DNA of 64,000 nucleotides, from the NCBI GenBank assembly GCA_029976065.1, contig JARKNV010000047.1, forward strand, positions 142,573 to 206,572. Direction: 5' to 3'. This stretch comes from Selenomonadales bacterium (lineage in GTDB: Bacteria; Bacillota; Negativicutes; Sporomusales; UBA7701). Position numbers and translations under genes: made by a program. Below the pieces are notes generated by a model that saw only the letters and a list, made by a program, of their open reading frames with translations, did not search any database and was not told where the DNA came from. Below are positions 20,729 to 31,087 of this stretch, piece by piece. Positions within the stretch are counted from its first letter, which is position 1. Every line of letters starts with the position of its first letter.

Positions 20729-21751
20729 CTAAAGCGATGATTTGCCGGAATAAGCCAGTTTTTTTCGATCAGGGGCCATAGGCGGCTGCTCGGCCCAACC
20801 TCGCTCAATCATTAGCGACATGGCCTGCCAGTTGAATTTCTCGATTTCCGCTGCGAGGCGCGTATAGTCAGCCATCAGGTCTGCCCGCAAACTAGCTCCC
20901 ACGGCTGCGGCGTAATAGCCTAGAGCCATATTCATCAGAGCTACAAGATGGTACAGCATGAGCTTATCCGAAAAAGGCGGTCTGGTCGAAACCGTGATAT
21001 CCGAATCCAGGCTCATGGGTCCGGGGACGCCGCTTTCTTTTAGGGTGGTATTGAAAATTTCGACGTGCTTATCTACTACCTCCGCTGCGCGTACAAATAA
21101 ATCCCGGAGAACTTCGTCGTGCGCAACCTGGGAAAAGCCGATAAATAAGGCTTTAGCGACGGCATTAGACTGGGTGTTGAGGAACAAGTGGGTGATTTCC
21201 ATGGAACTAAGCATTCGCTGCTGGCCGAAAAAGCTCCCCAGAAAGTCGGTGCTCTGCATATATTCTGCGTGACCACGGGGGGTGATATACGGGGGACGGA
21301 CCGCAAGACCTTTGGATTGCATCACTTTGGTCGCCTGCTCGTCCAGGTCACCGGCGTCTTTTAAGGCTTCCATAAATATAGCTCGCGTATCGGCCCGCGT
21401 CGCCAGCGATACGGACAGAGCGTGAGCTACCATATTGGTTTTGGCGAGGTTTCGAACGTAGTTCAGATGGAACGGATCGGAGAACAGGCGGGGCGTCTCC
21501 ATCACTACGTCCTTGTCGGTGAAACCGACGGGAATAGGATATTCTTCCTGCTGAAATAGCTTCGTTATGGTGTTCAGTTGCGAATTCACCATAGCCAAGG
21601 CGGAGCCAAGAACCGGTTTAATCTCGGTGTCCTTGGTCCTTGCCTGGAAGTATGACATGGTACATTTAGACAGACTTCCATTCATATAGTGTATCCAGAG
21701 GCTGCCGACTTCGGCGGACGTGAGACGGATATTGTGCGCGGCTGTATTCAT
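20729..21751 (-). CDS. DUF3231 family protein (paralog 2)
   Basis: Tandem paralog of 19665..20690. Confidence 0.8.
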   Translation of the reverse strand: MNTAAHNIRLTSAEVGSLWIHYMNGSLSKCTMSYFQARTKDTEIKPVLGSALAMVNSQLNTITKLFQQEEYPIPVGFTDKDVVMETPRLFSDPFHLNYVRNLAKTNMVAHALSVSLATRADTRAIFMEALKDAGDLDEQATKVMQSKGLAVRPPYITPRGHAEYMQSTDFLGSFFGQQRMLSSMEITHLFLNTQSNAVAKALFIGFSQVAHDEVLRDLFVRAAEVVDKHVEIFNTTLKESGVPGPMSLDSDITVSTRPPFSDKLMLYHLVALMNMALGYYAAAVGASLRADLMADYTRLAAEIEKFNWQAMSLMIERGWAEQPPMAPDRKKLAYSGKSSL

Positions 21752-21940
21752 GTAAGGACCTCCCTGTGAAAATTAGACAGTATTATTCTAAACAGAATAA
21801 GAGTATATATTCGGAGCAGCGCAGCTCGGGAACAAGCCACGCAACCAGCGCGCATATTAAACCCGTGAAGATATCTTTGACTTCGAGTGTCTCGGTAATT
21901 TGCGGTGCTCTCCGCATAGCGAGACGCGATAAAAAAATAT

Positions 21941-22008
21941 GGATATTATTCCCTTATCACGGAATAATATCCAATGATGGTATACTGAATCCCATCGTGA
22001 AGTATACC
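21941..22008. repeat. Two consecutive perfect inverted repeats in an intergenic region
   Basis: GGATATTATTCC-cttatcac-GGAATAATATCC (21941-21972) and GGTATACT...AGTATACC (about 21978-22008). Confidence 0.75.
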
Positions 22009-22159
22009 TTAGAACACTATATCGATCTTATCTCGCTATGCATGGGTAAACCCATTTATACAAAAACGTATACACTTCCGCGGACCTGGCCAATTCACCT
22101 GTTATTTTGCTTATATCATAGCTCATTTATAAAACAATAGAACTGTCCCCTGTCTTGTT

Positions 22160-22332
22160 TTAAAACCCCTCCCATTTTCTATCCTCGTCATCTTGGAAAT
22201 CGTCCACATAACATACACTGGTGCTACCGCATTTAGGACAACATTCCAAATATCCGCCATCGCCTATCGGTTTCAGTATTGCTCCCTCTGTATTAAAAAC
22301 CTTCCGCATTTGGTGCATTTTACTACCGCCAT
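22160..22332 (-). pseudogene. Small zinc-ribbon protein gene with an apparent frameshift
   Basis: Frame 1 ATG GCG GTA GTA AAA TGC ACC AAA TGC GG. gives MAVVKCTKCG then hits a stop; shifting one base gives KVFNTEGAILKPIGDGGYLECCPKCGSTSVCYVDDFQDDEDRKWEGF*, completing a second CxxC. Confidence 0.5.
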
Positions 22333-22388
22333 TTCTCTCTCCCTCACTCGCTATGTAAATTGAGTGTCTCTGCGCAGGCTTGTCGCAA

Positions 22389-23513
22389 CTAAAAATCGAT
22401 AATTTCCGGTTTATAAGCGTCAGGCAGTTCTTCTTCATGTAAAAATTTGAAATTATCATCATTCAGGATTGGTATAAATATTTCGTAGGGAATCATAGAA
22501 AACTCGCAGGCATAATTGCTTGCACCGAACAGCATACCCGCTTTACTGCCCAAATTTAAACCTCTTGCAAACTTTGTGTAGTTCGAGCAATCATGAACCG
22601 CTAAATCCCAGTTTTCTTCATCAGCTATTTTCATGAATTTCAAAGTCAACTCCCTGCTCCAGATCGGAGATATGTAGCCATGCCGGGAAATATAAATATT
22701 TTCTCCGGAATAATTGGCTATGTTATTCTCATTTAAATGCAACTCCGCACAATTGATAAAATCGAGTTTTGTTTCGAAAATTGCTTGCTTTTTCGCAAAA
22801 AATGCTTCAAAAAACTCCGGAGTCATCGGAGTTTCAATGCCTACACTTTTAATATATTTTTTCGCCAAGCCAATATTTTCAATTACTTTGTCGGAACACC
22901 CGGAGGCACCCAGGTTGAAACGGATCTCGTCAAGACCGGCTTCACCTAATGCTTTTAATTTCTCTTCCGTGGCTAAAATGCCATTTGTGTATAGATGTTG
23001 ATGAATTTGAGCATCACTAAACTTCTTTATAACCGGATAATATTCTTCAATTTCCATGAAAGGCTCCAAATAAACATAGGAAATGCCGGTGGGTTTTTGG
23101 TAAATGGATAGAAGCAAATCGATATCTTTCCCGTAAAATTTCGTGCCGCCGATTTCCCACATGCCTTCGCCCACCGGATGGATATCCCCTAGTTCGCCAT
23201 AATTATAACAGAACTTACACTCCAAATTGCATCTGTTCGTTTTCCTGATCGCGCTTAACCCGGTACCCAACAGACAGGAACGACAGCCTTGGGGGAATTT
23301 GCTTTCATTGCCCACAAAAAAAGTTCTATTTCCCAATGTTTTCAGGTTTCTGATTTCCGCCATCAGCGCATCATTTCTATAATCAATTGCTGCCTCAATC
23401 TGCGCAAAAGTTGAGTAAATGATTTCTTCATGTTTTACATTGACTTCCTCTTCTTCTGGCAATTGCGCAAAAAAATCAAACCAGATCAACGCATCGTTTT
23501 TGGAAATTTTCAT
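22389..23513 (-). CDS. Radical SAM protein
   Basis: GCRSCLLGTGLSAIRKTNRCNLECKFCYNYGELGD (CxxxCxxC cluster motif). Confidence 0.88.
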   Translation of the reverse strand: MKISKNDALIWFDFFAQLPEEEEVNVKHEEIIYSTFAQIEAAIDYRNDALMAEIRNLKTLGNRTFFVGNESKFPQGCRSCLLGTGLSAIRKTNRCNLECKFCYNYGELGDIHPVGEGMWEIGGTKFYGKDIDLLLSIYQKPTGISYVYLEPFMEIEEYYPVIKKFSDAQIHQHLYTNGILATEEKLKALGEAGLDEIRFNLGASGCSDKVIENIGLAKKYIKSVGIETPMTPEFFEAFFAKKQAIFETKLDFINCAELHLNENNIANYSGENIYISRHGYISPIWSRELTLKFMKIADEENWDLAVHDCSNYTKFARGLNLGSKAGMLFGASNYACEFSMIPYEIFIPILNDDNFKFLHEEELPDAYKPEIIDF

Positions 23514-23959
23514 AACATATCCGCCTATCTACTTAATCTATACTTCGCGAGCCCGAGAGCTCAAAACATCTCTGGCAACGAAACAGGTTACCTGTCCCTT
23601 CATTTTACACCGGAGGAATCCTTTCAAGCAATGGGGACGGTTCTTTTGTAACATTTACCTTTCCCATGTCCTATCCGGTGGAAGTACCTGAACCCTATCC
23701 AAAACACTAACAACCAAAAACCCGCGTAGTACGCGGGTTTTCAGCATTTTCCGGATTTACATGGTGGAGAATCCCATGAAATATGGGGTTCTTTTCTTGC
23801 ATCTGTCGCCGCACCTCCTCTCAGGAATCATTATCAAATGTAACCATTGCAACTTTCCGATATGTACACTTTACGTGAATTTCTGAAGGAACGTTCTGGT
23901 TTTTACATGTAACTTAATATAAAAGGGGGGTCCGAAATAATCTTTTTGGTACTGAACCT

Positions 23960-24844
23960 TTACTCTTCTGTAAGCTTAAAATAATTCTGTGCTATTCCTG
24001 CTAGCTGTGTTGCCATTTCCGCAAGATTCTGGCTGGCTGTCGCAAGCTCGCGAACCGAGTTCGATTGCTGCGTAACGTTATTATCGGCATCTACAAGCCG
24101 GCTGCTGAATGCGTTTGCGACCTGGCGAATTTGTTCGAGGCTTTCGTTTATGCTTACCACTGACTTGGATGTAGCATCGGCGAGTTTCCGGACTTCTTCA
24201 GCCACCACGCCAAATCCCCTGCCCATTTCACCAACGCGGGCAGCTTCTATCGTTGCGTTAAGGCCCAATAGGTTTGTCTGACTGGCCGTACTTTTGATGA
24301 TAGAGATAATGTCGTTGCTCCGCCTTGATACATCCTCCAGCTCCTTCCCGTAAACGCCAAGCTCCTTGCTGATCGACGCAAGTTCTTGGGCGTGCGCGGA
24401 TACCTCCTCCAGTCCCGCCGACATTTCTTCGGAAGCAGCCGCGAGGTTTTCGGCCGTAACGGACAGTCGCTCGTGAGTTGTCGCCGTCTGGGTGGTTGTT
24501 ATACAGCCGACGACACGGTCCCCGTCTTTGATCGGATAGGCACAGGCCACATAAGGTATACCGTAGGCTGACTGTTCTTTCCCGATCAGGCGAAAAATCT
24601 TTCTTCCGGTCGCCAAACAGTCCAAAGCGACCTTCCCTTTAATAGGTTCACCGATTTTACTGTTAAAATTCAGACTCTCGGCTGCTTGGTAGGCGATGTA
24701 CACTCCGTCCTTAATTACGGTAATTCCCATATCTTCCGTTGTTACCTCGTTAAAGTAGGGTGCCACTATTGCAAAAGCTTCGATAATTTCATCCGCACTG
24801 TGAGCCATAAAACAACACCTCATTTCACAATTATTCGCTAGCAA
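23960..24844 (-). CDS. Soluble methyl-accepting-chemotaxis-type signalling protein
   Basis: [45 protein letters not shown]; no TM seen. Confidence 0.85.
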   Translation of the reverse strand: MLANNCEMRCCFMAHSADEIIEAFAIVAPYFNEVTTEDMGITVIKDGVYIAYQAAESLNFNSKIGEPIKGKVALDCLATGRKIFRLIGKEQSAYGIPYVACAYPIKDGDRVVGCITTTQTATTHERLSVTAENLAAASEEMSAGLEEVSAHAQELASISKELGVYGKELEDVSRRSNDIISIIKSTASQTNLLGLNATIEAARVGEMGRGFGVVAEEVRKLADATSKSVVSINESLEQIRQVANAFSSRLVDADNNVTQQSNSVRELATASQNLAEMATQLAGIAQNYFKLTEE

Positions 24845-24876
24845 GACTCTCGTCCGTCAATATCTCTTTTACACTG

Positions 24877-25170
24877 TTACCGCGTACATCTTGTCAACAA
24901 AAAAACACGAAAGCTCCAATCCCGCCAAAATATTGCTGCATAGCCGACGCTGCTGACAAGTAGCCCTACCGCCCCGCTTCGTTCCGCGTCGACCCGCCCG
25001 GCGACGATGCCTGCAAAGGTTGGAAAACCCAACCCAAAACCCATGCCCAGAAGCAACCCGGCCAGAAATAAGGATAGCGGATGCAGGAAGACGCCGAGCA
25101 ACACCCATCGAAAACTTGCCGCCCCGGCAGCGAACGACCCGATAGCAAAGCCAATCTCCCGGTCATTCAT
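24877..25170 (-). pseudogene. MFS transporter remnant
   Basis: 97-aa fragment IGFAIGSFAAGAASFRWVLLGVFLHPLSLFLAGLLLGMGFGLGFPTFAGIVAGRVDAERSGAVGLLVSSVGYAAIF resembles an internal/C-terminal MFS segment without the rest. Confidence 0.5.
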
Positions 25171-25260
25171 CCCAATTTAATGATAATAATACAGCGGCAA
25201 CACCGGCAAAAAAATATTGCAACAGATCCGAAAAGACATTGCACCATATAGTTCACCTTA

Positions 25261-26673
25261 TCACCACAAGCCTAGCAGCGCCCAATAAGGCAAAGCGACA
25301 AGCAGCAATACACAACCACCCACCAATACTTTCGGCAACAATAGCCGGAGCAGATATTGCCGGGTAACGTAACCCGTTTTGAACACAAGCAAAAGCAAAG
25401 CGTACTGGTAAGGAAAAACAGCCTGATCCATGCCGTAAATGAAACTATACACCGTGAGCCGCGGGTCAAGGCCGACATTCATCGCCAAGGTGCTCAACGG
25501 CCCAGCGAAAGTGGAAAGACCGGTCATGGGTGTAACAAAGAATAGCAAAAGCCAGCCGAACATATAAGCAGCCACCAAGGTATACTTTACTGTGGAGCCG
25601 TTTATAAGCGGCATCAGCTGATCAGCCAACATTTGGGCGGCTCCGATGTCAGCTGCCACCGCTCCTATAGACATCGCGCCGGAGACAAAAAAAACAATTA
25701 AAAAATCAATCTTACGCAAATCATCCTGTTGAAGCAGATTAATCCCCGGAACAAACAACGCCGCCGCCGCAAGCAGCATAATCCAGCTAGGCGAAAGGTG
25801 ATGCAACGTATCGGTTGCCAACAAGCCAAGAATAATAACCAGTAAAATCGAAGCGCATTGTTCCTTGCGCGTCATCGGCCCCAGAGCTTGATAACATCTG
25901 CCGATAATCTCCCGATGGTCCCCGTGGCCTGTTTTGAACAGCGCGCCGACAAGAATTAACGTCGCTAAAGCATAAACGATGCCGACGGGAACATTGTGCA
26001 TCGCATATTGCGACCAGGTAACCTCTATCCCCGATGTCTGCTGCATGATATAGACAGCCGGCGGTATATGGCCGCTTCCGGTTAAAAAACACATCGCCGG
26101 AATAGAAACACTAAAAAAAGCAGTTAACATTATCGCGGCAGCTTCCGGCGTTCCAGGCCGAAAATTGAGCCCCTGGCAAATGCCTATGGCAAATACGCAG
26201 AAGATTGACATCTTGCTTATCGTAGACGGAACAAGCGGGGCAAGAATAAAGCCGGCCACCATAAGGCCTGCCATAATTTGTCGAAAGGACCCGCCGATCA
26301 TATAAATCGTTGAATATGCGATACGGTTGGCAAGCCCCGTTTCAAGCAACATATGCCCAACAATCAGGCCGCCGGTTGTCAACCAGGGCACGGTTCCGTA
26401 CCATGGGCTGAAGGCTACGGCTGGTGAAGAAACACCAAATATAACATAAAGGGCGGGTAACGAGATCCCAATCATTGTCCCGGGAATGATTTCGGTTATC
26501 CACGCCAGCACCGCCCAGACAGTGAGCGAAATAAAGCGGCGCAGTGGCATACCCAGTTCTGAATCGGCAAGTGAAATATAAACCAGAATAGGTATACCCG
26601 CTACGATTGCCAATTTTAAAACCGTCGTCCATAGCGTATACTTACTTTCGGATTTGGTGCCGATCTGCGACAT
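25261..26673 (-). CDS. SLC13/DASS family anion symporter
   Basis: 470 aa, multi-TM; TEIIPGTMIGISLPALY, LVPSTISKMSIFCVFAIGICQGL, VFPYQYALLLLVFKTGYVT. Confidence 0.8.
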   Translation of the reverse strand: MSQIGTKSESKYTLWTTVLKLAIVAGIPILVYISLADSELGMPLRRFISLTVWAVLAWITEIIPGTMIGISLPALYVIFGVSSPAVAFSPWYGTVPWLTTGGLIVGHMLLETGLANRIAYSTIYMIGGSFRQIMAGLMVAGFILAPLVPSTISKMSIFCVFAIGICQGLNFRPGTPEAAAIMLTAFFSVSIPAMCFLTGSGHIPPAVYIMQQTSGIEVTWSQYAMHNVPVGIVYALATLILVGALFKTGHGDHREIIGRCYQALGPMTRKEQCASILLVIILGLLATDTLHHLSPSWIMLLAAAALFVPGINLLQQDDLRKIDFLIVFFVSGAMSIGAVAADIGAAQMLADQLMPLINGSTVKYTLVAAYMFGWLLLFFVTPMTGLSTFAGPLSTLAMNVGLDPRLTVYSFIYGMDQAVFPYQYALLLLVFKTGYVTRQYLLRLLLPKVLVGGCVLLLVALPYWALLGLW

Positions 26674-26729
26674 AGCATGGTATCTCCGATTGCATTCAGG
26701 CCGAATTTAGTCCTTAATTCACAGAGCTG

Positions 26730-27812
26730 TTACTCCGGCGCCGCAAACTCGCGGGCAGTTTCTTCGCTCCGCAAAACACGGAGCGTTCCTAAGGCCAATG
26801 CCTCGAGCTCGTTTTCCCCGGGGACGACTTCCACAGGAGCGATAAACTTCACCCTATCGATGACCCAGTCGGTCATCATGCGGGAGTAAGCTATCGCGCC
26901 GGTGATGATAATGACGTCGACCTTGCCGTTCACGACGGTGGCCAGTTCGCCGACGCCCTTGGCCACCTGGTAGGCCATGGCCTCGTACACCTGCCGCGCG
27001 TAAGCGTCGCCGTTCTTAATCTTTTCTTCCACCTCGAGGGCTTTATTAGTGCCCAGGTAAGCGACCAGCCCGCCATTGCCGCGCATCCTTTTAATGGCTG
27101 AAGCGCAGTCGTGCTTGCCGGAGAAGCAAAGGTTGACCAGTTGCCGGCAGGGGACGCGGCCGGCCCGTTCCGGCGAGAAGGGACCCTCCTCGTCGGTGAG
27201 AACGTCGATCATCCGCCCGCCGCTGATCACCGTCGCGGTTATACCGCCACCCATATGGGTGACGACAATGTTCATATCTTCGATGGACCTGCCCAGCTTT
27301 TGGGCGGTTTTCAGCGCCACCGCGCGCATGTTAAGCACATGGCAGGAGGCCTTGCGCGTCATTTCGGGAACGCCGGCAAACCGGGCGATCTCCTCGAGCT
27401 CGTCGACAACAACCGCGTCGTAGATGTAAGCCGGGATGCCGAGTGGGGCAGCGATGTCGTAAGCGATCATGGCTCCCAGATTCGAGGCGTGGTCGTCGAT
27501 GGGGCGGTAACGCAGGAAATCCGTCATCTCCTTGTTCACCAGATAAGCTCCGCGCTTGAGGGGCGGAAGCTTGCCGCCGCGGCCGGCCACCGCCGCGAAC
27601 TCGTTCACGCGGATGCCGGCTTCCTGCAGGCAGGCCAGGATGGCTGTCTTCCTCATGGGGAACTGGTCGGCCATCGTCCTGAACGCAGCGATTTCGGCAG
27701 CGGAATGCTCGACCGTTTTCCGGAAAATCTCCTGCTCGTTGTCATATACGGCAATTTTCGTCGACGTAGACCCCGGATTTATCGAAAGAATCTTATATAC
27801 CTTATCCGCCAT
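26730..27812 (-). CDS. buk: Butyrate kinase
   Basis: ILSINPGSTSTKIAVYDNE; AAVAGRGG; VVTHMGGGITATVISGGRMIDV; IIITGAIAYSRMMTDWV. Confidence 0.95.
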   Translation of the reverse strand: MADKVYKILSINPGSTSTKIAVYDNEQEIFRKTVEHSAAEIAAFRTMADQFPMRKTAILACLQEAGIRVNEFAAVAGRGGKLPPLKRGAYLVNKEMTDFLRYRPIDDHASNLGAMIAYDIAAPLGIPAYIYDAVVVDELEEIARFAGVPEMTRKASCHVLNMRAVALKTAQKLGRSIEDMNIVVTHMGGGITATVISGGRMIDVLTDEEGPFSPERAGRVPCRQLVNLCFSGKHDCASAIKRMRGNGGLVAYLGTNKALEVEEKIKNGDAYARQVYEAMAYQVAKGVGELATVVNGKVDVIIITGAIAYSRMMTDWVIDRVKFIAPVEVVPGENELEALALGTLRVLRSEETAREFAAPE

Positions 27813-27840
27813 GTGGCTCGCCCCCAGTGCTTGTCATTAC

Positions 27841-28749
27841 TTACAAGGTAGCCGAAGCCGCCAGCAGCAGCGGCAGAAACTTGGCTTCCACCTCCGCAGC
27901 CCGCGAAGTCAACACAACCGGCACCCTCCCGCCGACGACGATCCCGGCGCTGCTTGCTCCCGCCGCATATCTTAGGGCCTTTATCAGGATATTGCCGGCT
28001 ATGATGTTGGGAACCACCATTAAATCAACATCGCCGCAGACCGGACTCTTAAACCCTTTGATCTCCGCCGCTTCTTTGCTAAAGGCCAAATCATACGAAA
28101 CCGGGCCCTCGATTATGCACCCAGGTAAAGCGCCGGTTTCGTTTAACCTTTTCAGCTCTGCGGCATCACCGGTATCCGGCATTTTGGGGGTTACTTCCTC
28201 GGTCGCCGCCAAGATTGCCACCTTCGGGGCGTCAAACCCCATCTTGGTCAGGGCCGTTACGGCGTTCTGAACGATCGCCTGCTTTTGTCCGAAGTCGGGA
28301 CTGACGTTGAGCGCCGAATCAGTTAGCCCTATCAGTTTATGATAATTGGGGATTTGAATAATGCTTAAATGCGATAGCAGGCTTCCCGTACGGAACTGTT
28401 TATCGCTCAACAATATCCGCATAAGTCTGGCGGTAGGTATCAAGCCTTTCATAAGGAAATCCGCCTGACCCTTGTTTACCATCTCCAAGGCACTGACAGC
28501 CGCCTCTTCGGCAGACGCCGCATGCACAATCGTATAATCAGCAGGCTGTGCTCCCAAAGCTAACAAGAACGCCTTGATCTTATCTTTTTCACCGAACAGC
28601 ACCGGAACGATTATTCCGTCTTTGCCCGCCGCTTGCACAACCGCCTCCAGCGTATGGGCGTCATTGGCGGCGACAACCGCCACCGTTCTTTTTGTCCTGC
28701 ATTTTGACCGTACTGTGTTTGTTAACTCATCAAAGTTTCGGTATATCAT
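27841..28749 (-). CDS. ptb: Phosphate butyryltransferase / phosphate acyltransferase
   Basis: GLIPTARLMRILLSDKQFRTGSLLSHLSIIQIPNYHKLIGLTDSALNVSPD; adjacent to buk. Confidence 0.92.
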   Translation of the reverse strand: MIYRNFDELTNTVRSKCRTKRTVAVVAANDAHTLEAVVQAAGKDGIIVPVLFGEKDKIKAFLLALGAQPADYTIVHAASAEEAAVSALEMVNKGQADFLMKGLIPTARLMRILLSDKQFRTGSLLSHLSIIQIPNYHKLIGLTDSALNVSPDFGQKQAIVQNAVTALTKMGFDAPKVAILAATEEVTPKMPDTGDAAELKRLNETGALPGCIIEGPVSYDLAFSKEAAEIKGFKSPVCGDVDLMVVPNIIAGNILIKALRYAAGASSAGIVVGGRVPVVLTSRAAEVEAKFLPLLLAASATL

Positions 28750-28790
28750 ATAATCTAATCCCTTCTTTGAACATACTGTTTCCCTTTTCC

Positions 28791-29135
28791 CTAACCGCTT
28801 TGAGCTTGTCTCTCCTTCCAGAAAAAATAAAGCGACGGCAAGGCGGTGATTATCCCATCCAGACTGCTGACATAATCGTTTATGCCGTAGAAAAAGGCGC
28901 CAATATCCACAACAAGAAAAGCAATATTGTTGATGATCGCCATTACCTCAAACATATAGAGATTTCCATTAATTATCTTGGCAAGCAAAACGCCAACATT
29001 TACGAACACAAACGCAGCAATCAGGCGGAGATACATGATTGCTAAATCCCCATAATCGCCTGTCAGCCCATCAAACGCTAATACTACCTGTACTGCCAAA
29101 GACACGTTAAACCCCAGAACCAAATATTTCAGCAT
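28791..29135 (-). CDS. Hypothetical membrane protein
   Basis: 114-aa multi-TM ORF in minus-strand run. Confidence 0.5.
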   Translation of the reverse strand: MLKYLVLGFNVSLAVQVVLAFDGLTGDYGDLAIMYLRLIAAFVFVNVGVLLAKIINGNLYMFEVMAIINNIAFLVVDIGAFFYGINDYVSSLDGIITALPSLYFFWKERQAQSG

Positions 29136-29266
29136 TTCGGCCCTAAACTTTTTCCCGTTAATCTTTTATCACCCCCCTAATTCCAAAAGATGAGAAATCT
29201 GATTATATTACTCCACAACCATTATTGAAAGATATCTATTTTGGAGTATAATAATATTGAAATCAT

Positions 29267-30082
29267 GTGCACAATGTGGAAAAGGAGTCAAGCGAAATGA
29301 GAAACAGTGAAGATGCGTCTGACCGTAAGAATATCCAATCTGTTGAAAGAGCCTTAAATATAGTGAAGTTTATCGGTCAAACGAATAATAGCGCAGGCCT
29401 TACTACTATCAGCGAAGGCTTGGGCCTAAGCCATAGCACAACACACAATCTGCTGAGAACGCTCAAAAAGAGTGGCTTTATCATGCAATACGAGCCGACG
29501 GGAAAATACTCCCTGGGGCTCATACTTTTAGAGCTGGCAAAGGTCATCCAAGACAATCTCGACCTTCGGCCTTTCGCCAAAGTCGCTTTGCACGAGTTAA
29601 CGGAAAAGTACGATGAGACGACGCATCTGGCCGTCCTCTCCGACGGCGAAGTAGTTTATGTTGAAAAAGTCGAAAGCAGTAAATCCATCAGGCTAATGTC
29701 CTACGTCGGCAAACGGAATCCGGCTTACTGCACCGGAGTGGGGAAAGCTTTGCTCTCCGGCTTGAACGAAGAAAAACTCGATAAAGTAATGCGGGGCAAA
29801 AAGCTCGAACCGCGTACTACAAAAACCATTACCGACCTGAAAAAGCTCAAAAAGGAATTGCGGCAAGTCGCTATTAGCGGTTATGCCATTGATCAGGGCG
29901 AATTCGAAGACGGAATGTACTGTGTCGCCGCACCTGTCAAAAATCATCTTGGACAAGTTGTAGCAGCCATCAGCATTTCATTTCCGGCCAATCGGATCGA
30001 CCGTGTCGACAAGGACGAAATCATCAAAGACGTGATGGACAAAGCCTTGTCGTTGTCAATCCAGCTGGGCTTCAAACCTTAA
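29267..30082 (+). CDS. IclR family transcriptional regulator
   Basis: SVERALNIVKFIGQTNNSAGLTTISEGLGLSHSTTHNLLRTLKKSGFI; C-terminal IclR effector domain. Confidence 0.95.
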   Translation: MHNVEKESSEMRNSEDASDRKNIQSVERALNIVKFIGQTNNSAGLTTISEGLGLSHSTTHNLLRTLKKSGFIMQYEPTGKYSLGLILLELAKVIQDNLDLRPFAKVALHELTEKYDETTHLAVLSDGEVVYVEKVESSKSIRLMSYVGKRNPAYCTGVGKALLSGLNEEKLDKVMRGKKLEPRTTKTITDLKKLKKELRQVAISGYAIDQGEFEDGMYCVAAPVKNHLGQVVAAISISFPANRIDRVDKDEIIKDVMDKALSLSIQLGFKP

Positions 30083-30102
30083 GGAACCGCTATAGCAATC
30101 CT

Positions 30103-30133
30103 CCCTGGATAAAGAGTTATCCAGGGCTTTTTT
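30103..30133 (+). terminator. Terminator of the iclR-like gene
   Basis: CCCTGGATAAagagTTATCCAGGG followed by CTTTTTTT. Confidence 0.85.
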
Positions 30134-30231
30134 TGGCGCCGCGGAAATAAAAGAAAGGCGATAGGCACAACAAGAATGTCTTGGTCTTATCGCCAGTCTT
30201 TTATTTCCTCAGGCGACTATACCCAATTACC

Positions 30232-31026
30232 CTATTCCTGCGGCTTCTCAAATGCGACCGCTACATCGCCCAATCCGCTGAACCTGGCCCTAAGAAAGTC
30301 TCCGGGTTGAACATACGCAGCCGCGATAAACGAGCCGGAAAGAATGAGTTCCCCGCCCTTCAGCGGCGTACCCAACTCCGTCATTCTGTTCGCCAGCCAA
30401 GCGACTCCCTCCGCGGGATGACCCATCACAGCCGCCCCAACTCCCGTTGCAACCTGGCGACCATTCTGCTCAAGCACCAAGCCTATTAGGCTAAGATCCA
30501 TCTTCGTAGGCGACATTATTTGATCCCCTAGCAGATACCCTCCGAAAAAGGCGTTGTCGGATACGTTGTCACAGATATGTCCGTAGAATCCGTGATACCG
30601 CTTGTCAACGATCTCCAGCGACGCGATGACATATTCCGTTGCGGCCAGTACGTCTTTCCCCGTCACTCCGGGGCCCTCGAGATCCTTGTTGAGGACAAAC
30701 GCCAGCTCCGCCTCAACTTTTGGCTGAATCAGGACTCCCGCCGGAATTGCGTCCCCATTGGTAAAATAGCGGTTGTCGATCAAAAACCCGTAATCAGGCG
30801 AGAAAACATTGGCCTGCAACTGCATGGCCTTGCTGGTCAGGCCGATTTTCCGCCCGCTTATCCGTCTGCCGGCTGCAAGGTGGCACTTCAGCAGTTCCTG
30901 CTGAATATTATAAGCGTCTTCTACCGTAACTTCCGGATGCGTCTTCGTGATCGGCAGAATAGTGACCCCTGTCTCGTTTGCTTCAAACAACTGTCGGCCA
31001 AGGTCCGCTATCACAGCCTTATCCAC
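30232..31026 (-). CDS. 2-keto-4-pentenoate hydratase (MhpD/DmpE family)
   Basis: [27 protein letters not shown]..., [14 protein letters not shown]. Confidence 0.9.
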   Translation of the reverse strand: MDKAVIADLGRQLFEANETGVTILPITKTHPEVTVEDAYNIQQELLKCHLAAGRRISGRKIGLTSKAMQLQANVFSPDYGFLIDNRYFTNGDAIPAGVLIQPKVEAELAFVLNKDLEGPGVTGKDVLAATEYVIASLEIVDKRYHGFYGHICDNVSDNAFFGGYLLGDQIMSPTKMDLSLIGLVLEQNGRQVATGVGAAVMGHPAEGVAWLANRMTELGTPLKGGELILSGSFIAAAYVQPGDFLRARFSGLGDVAVAFEKPQE

Positions 31027-31087
31027 CAGTAATCACCTCCTGTTGCAACTTATTAACGTCCGACAGGTTCCCCGAGTGCATACGGCC

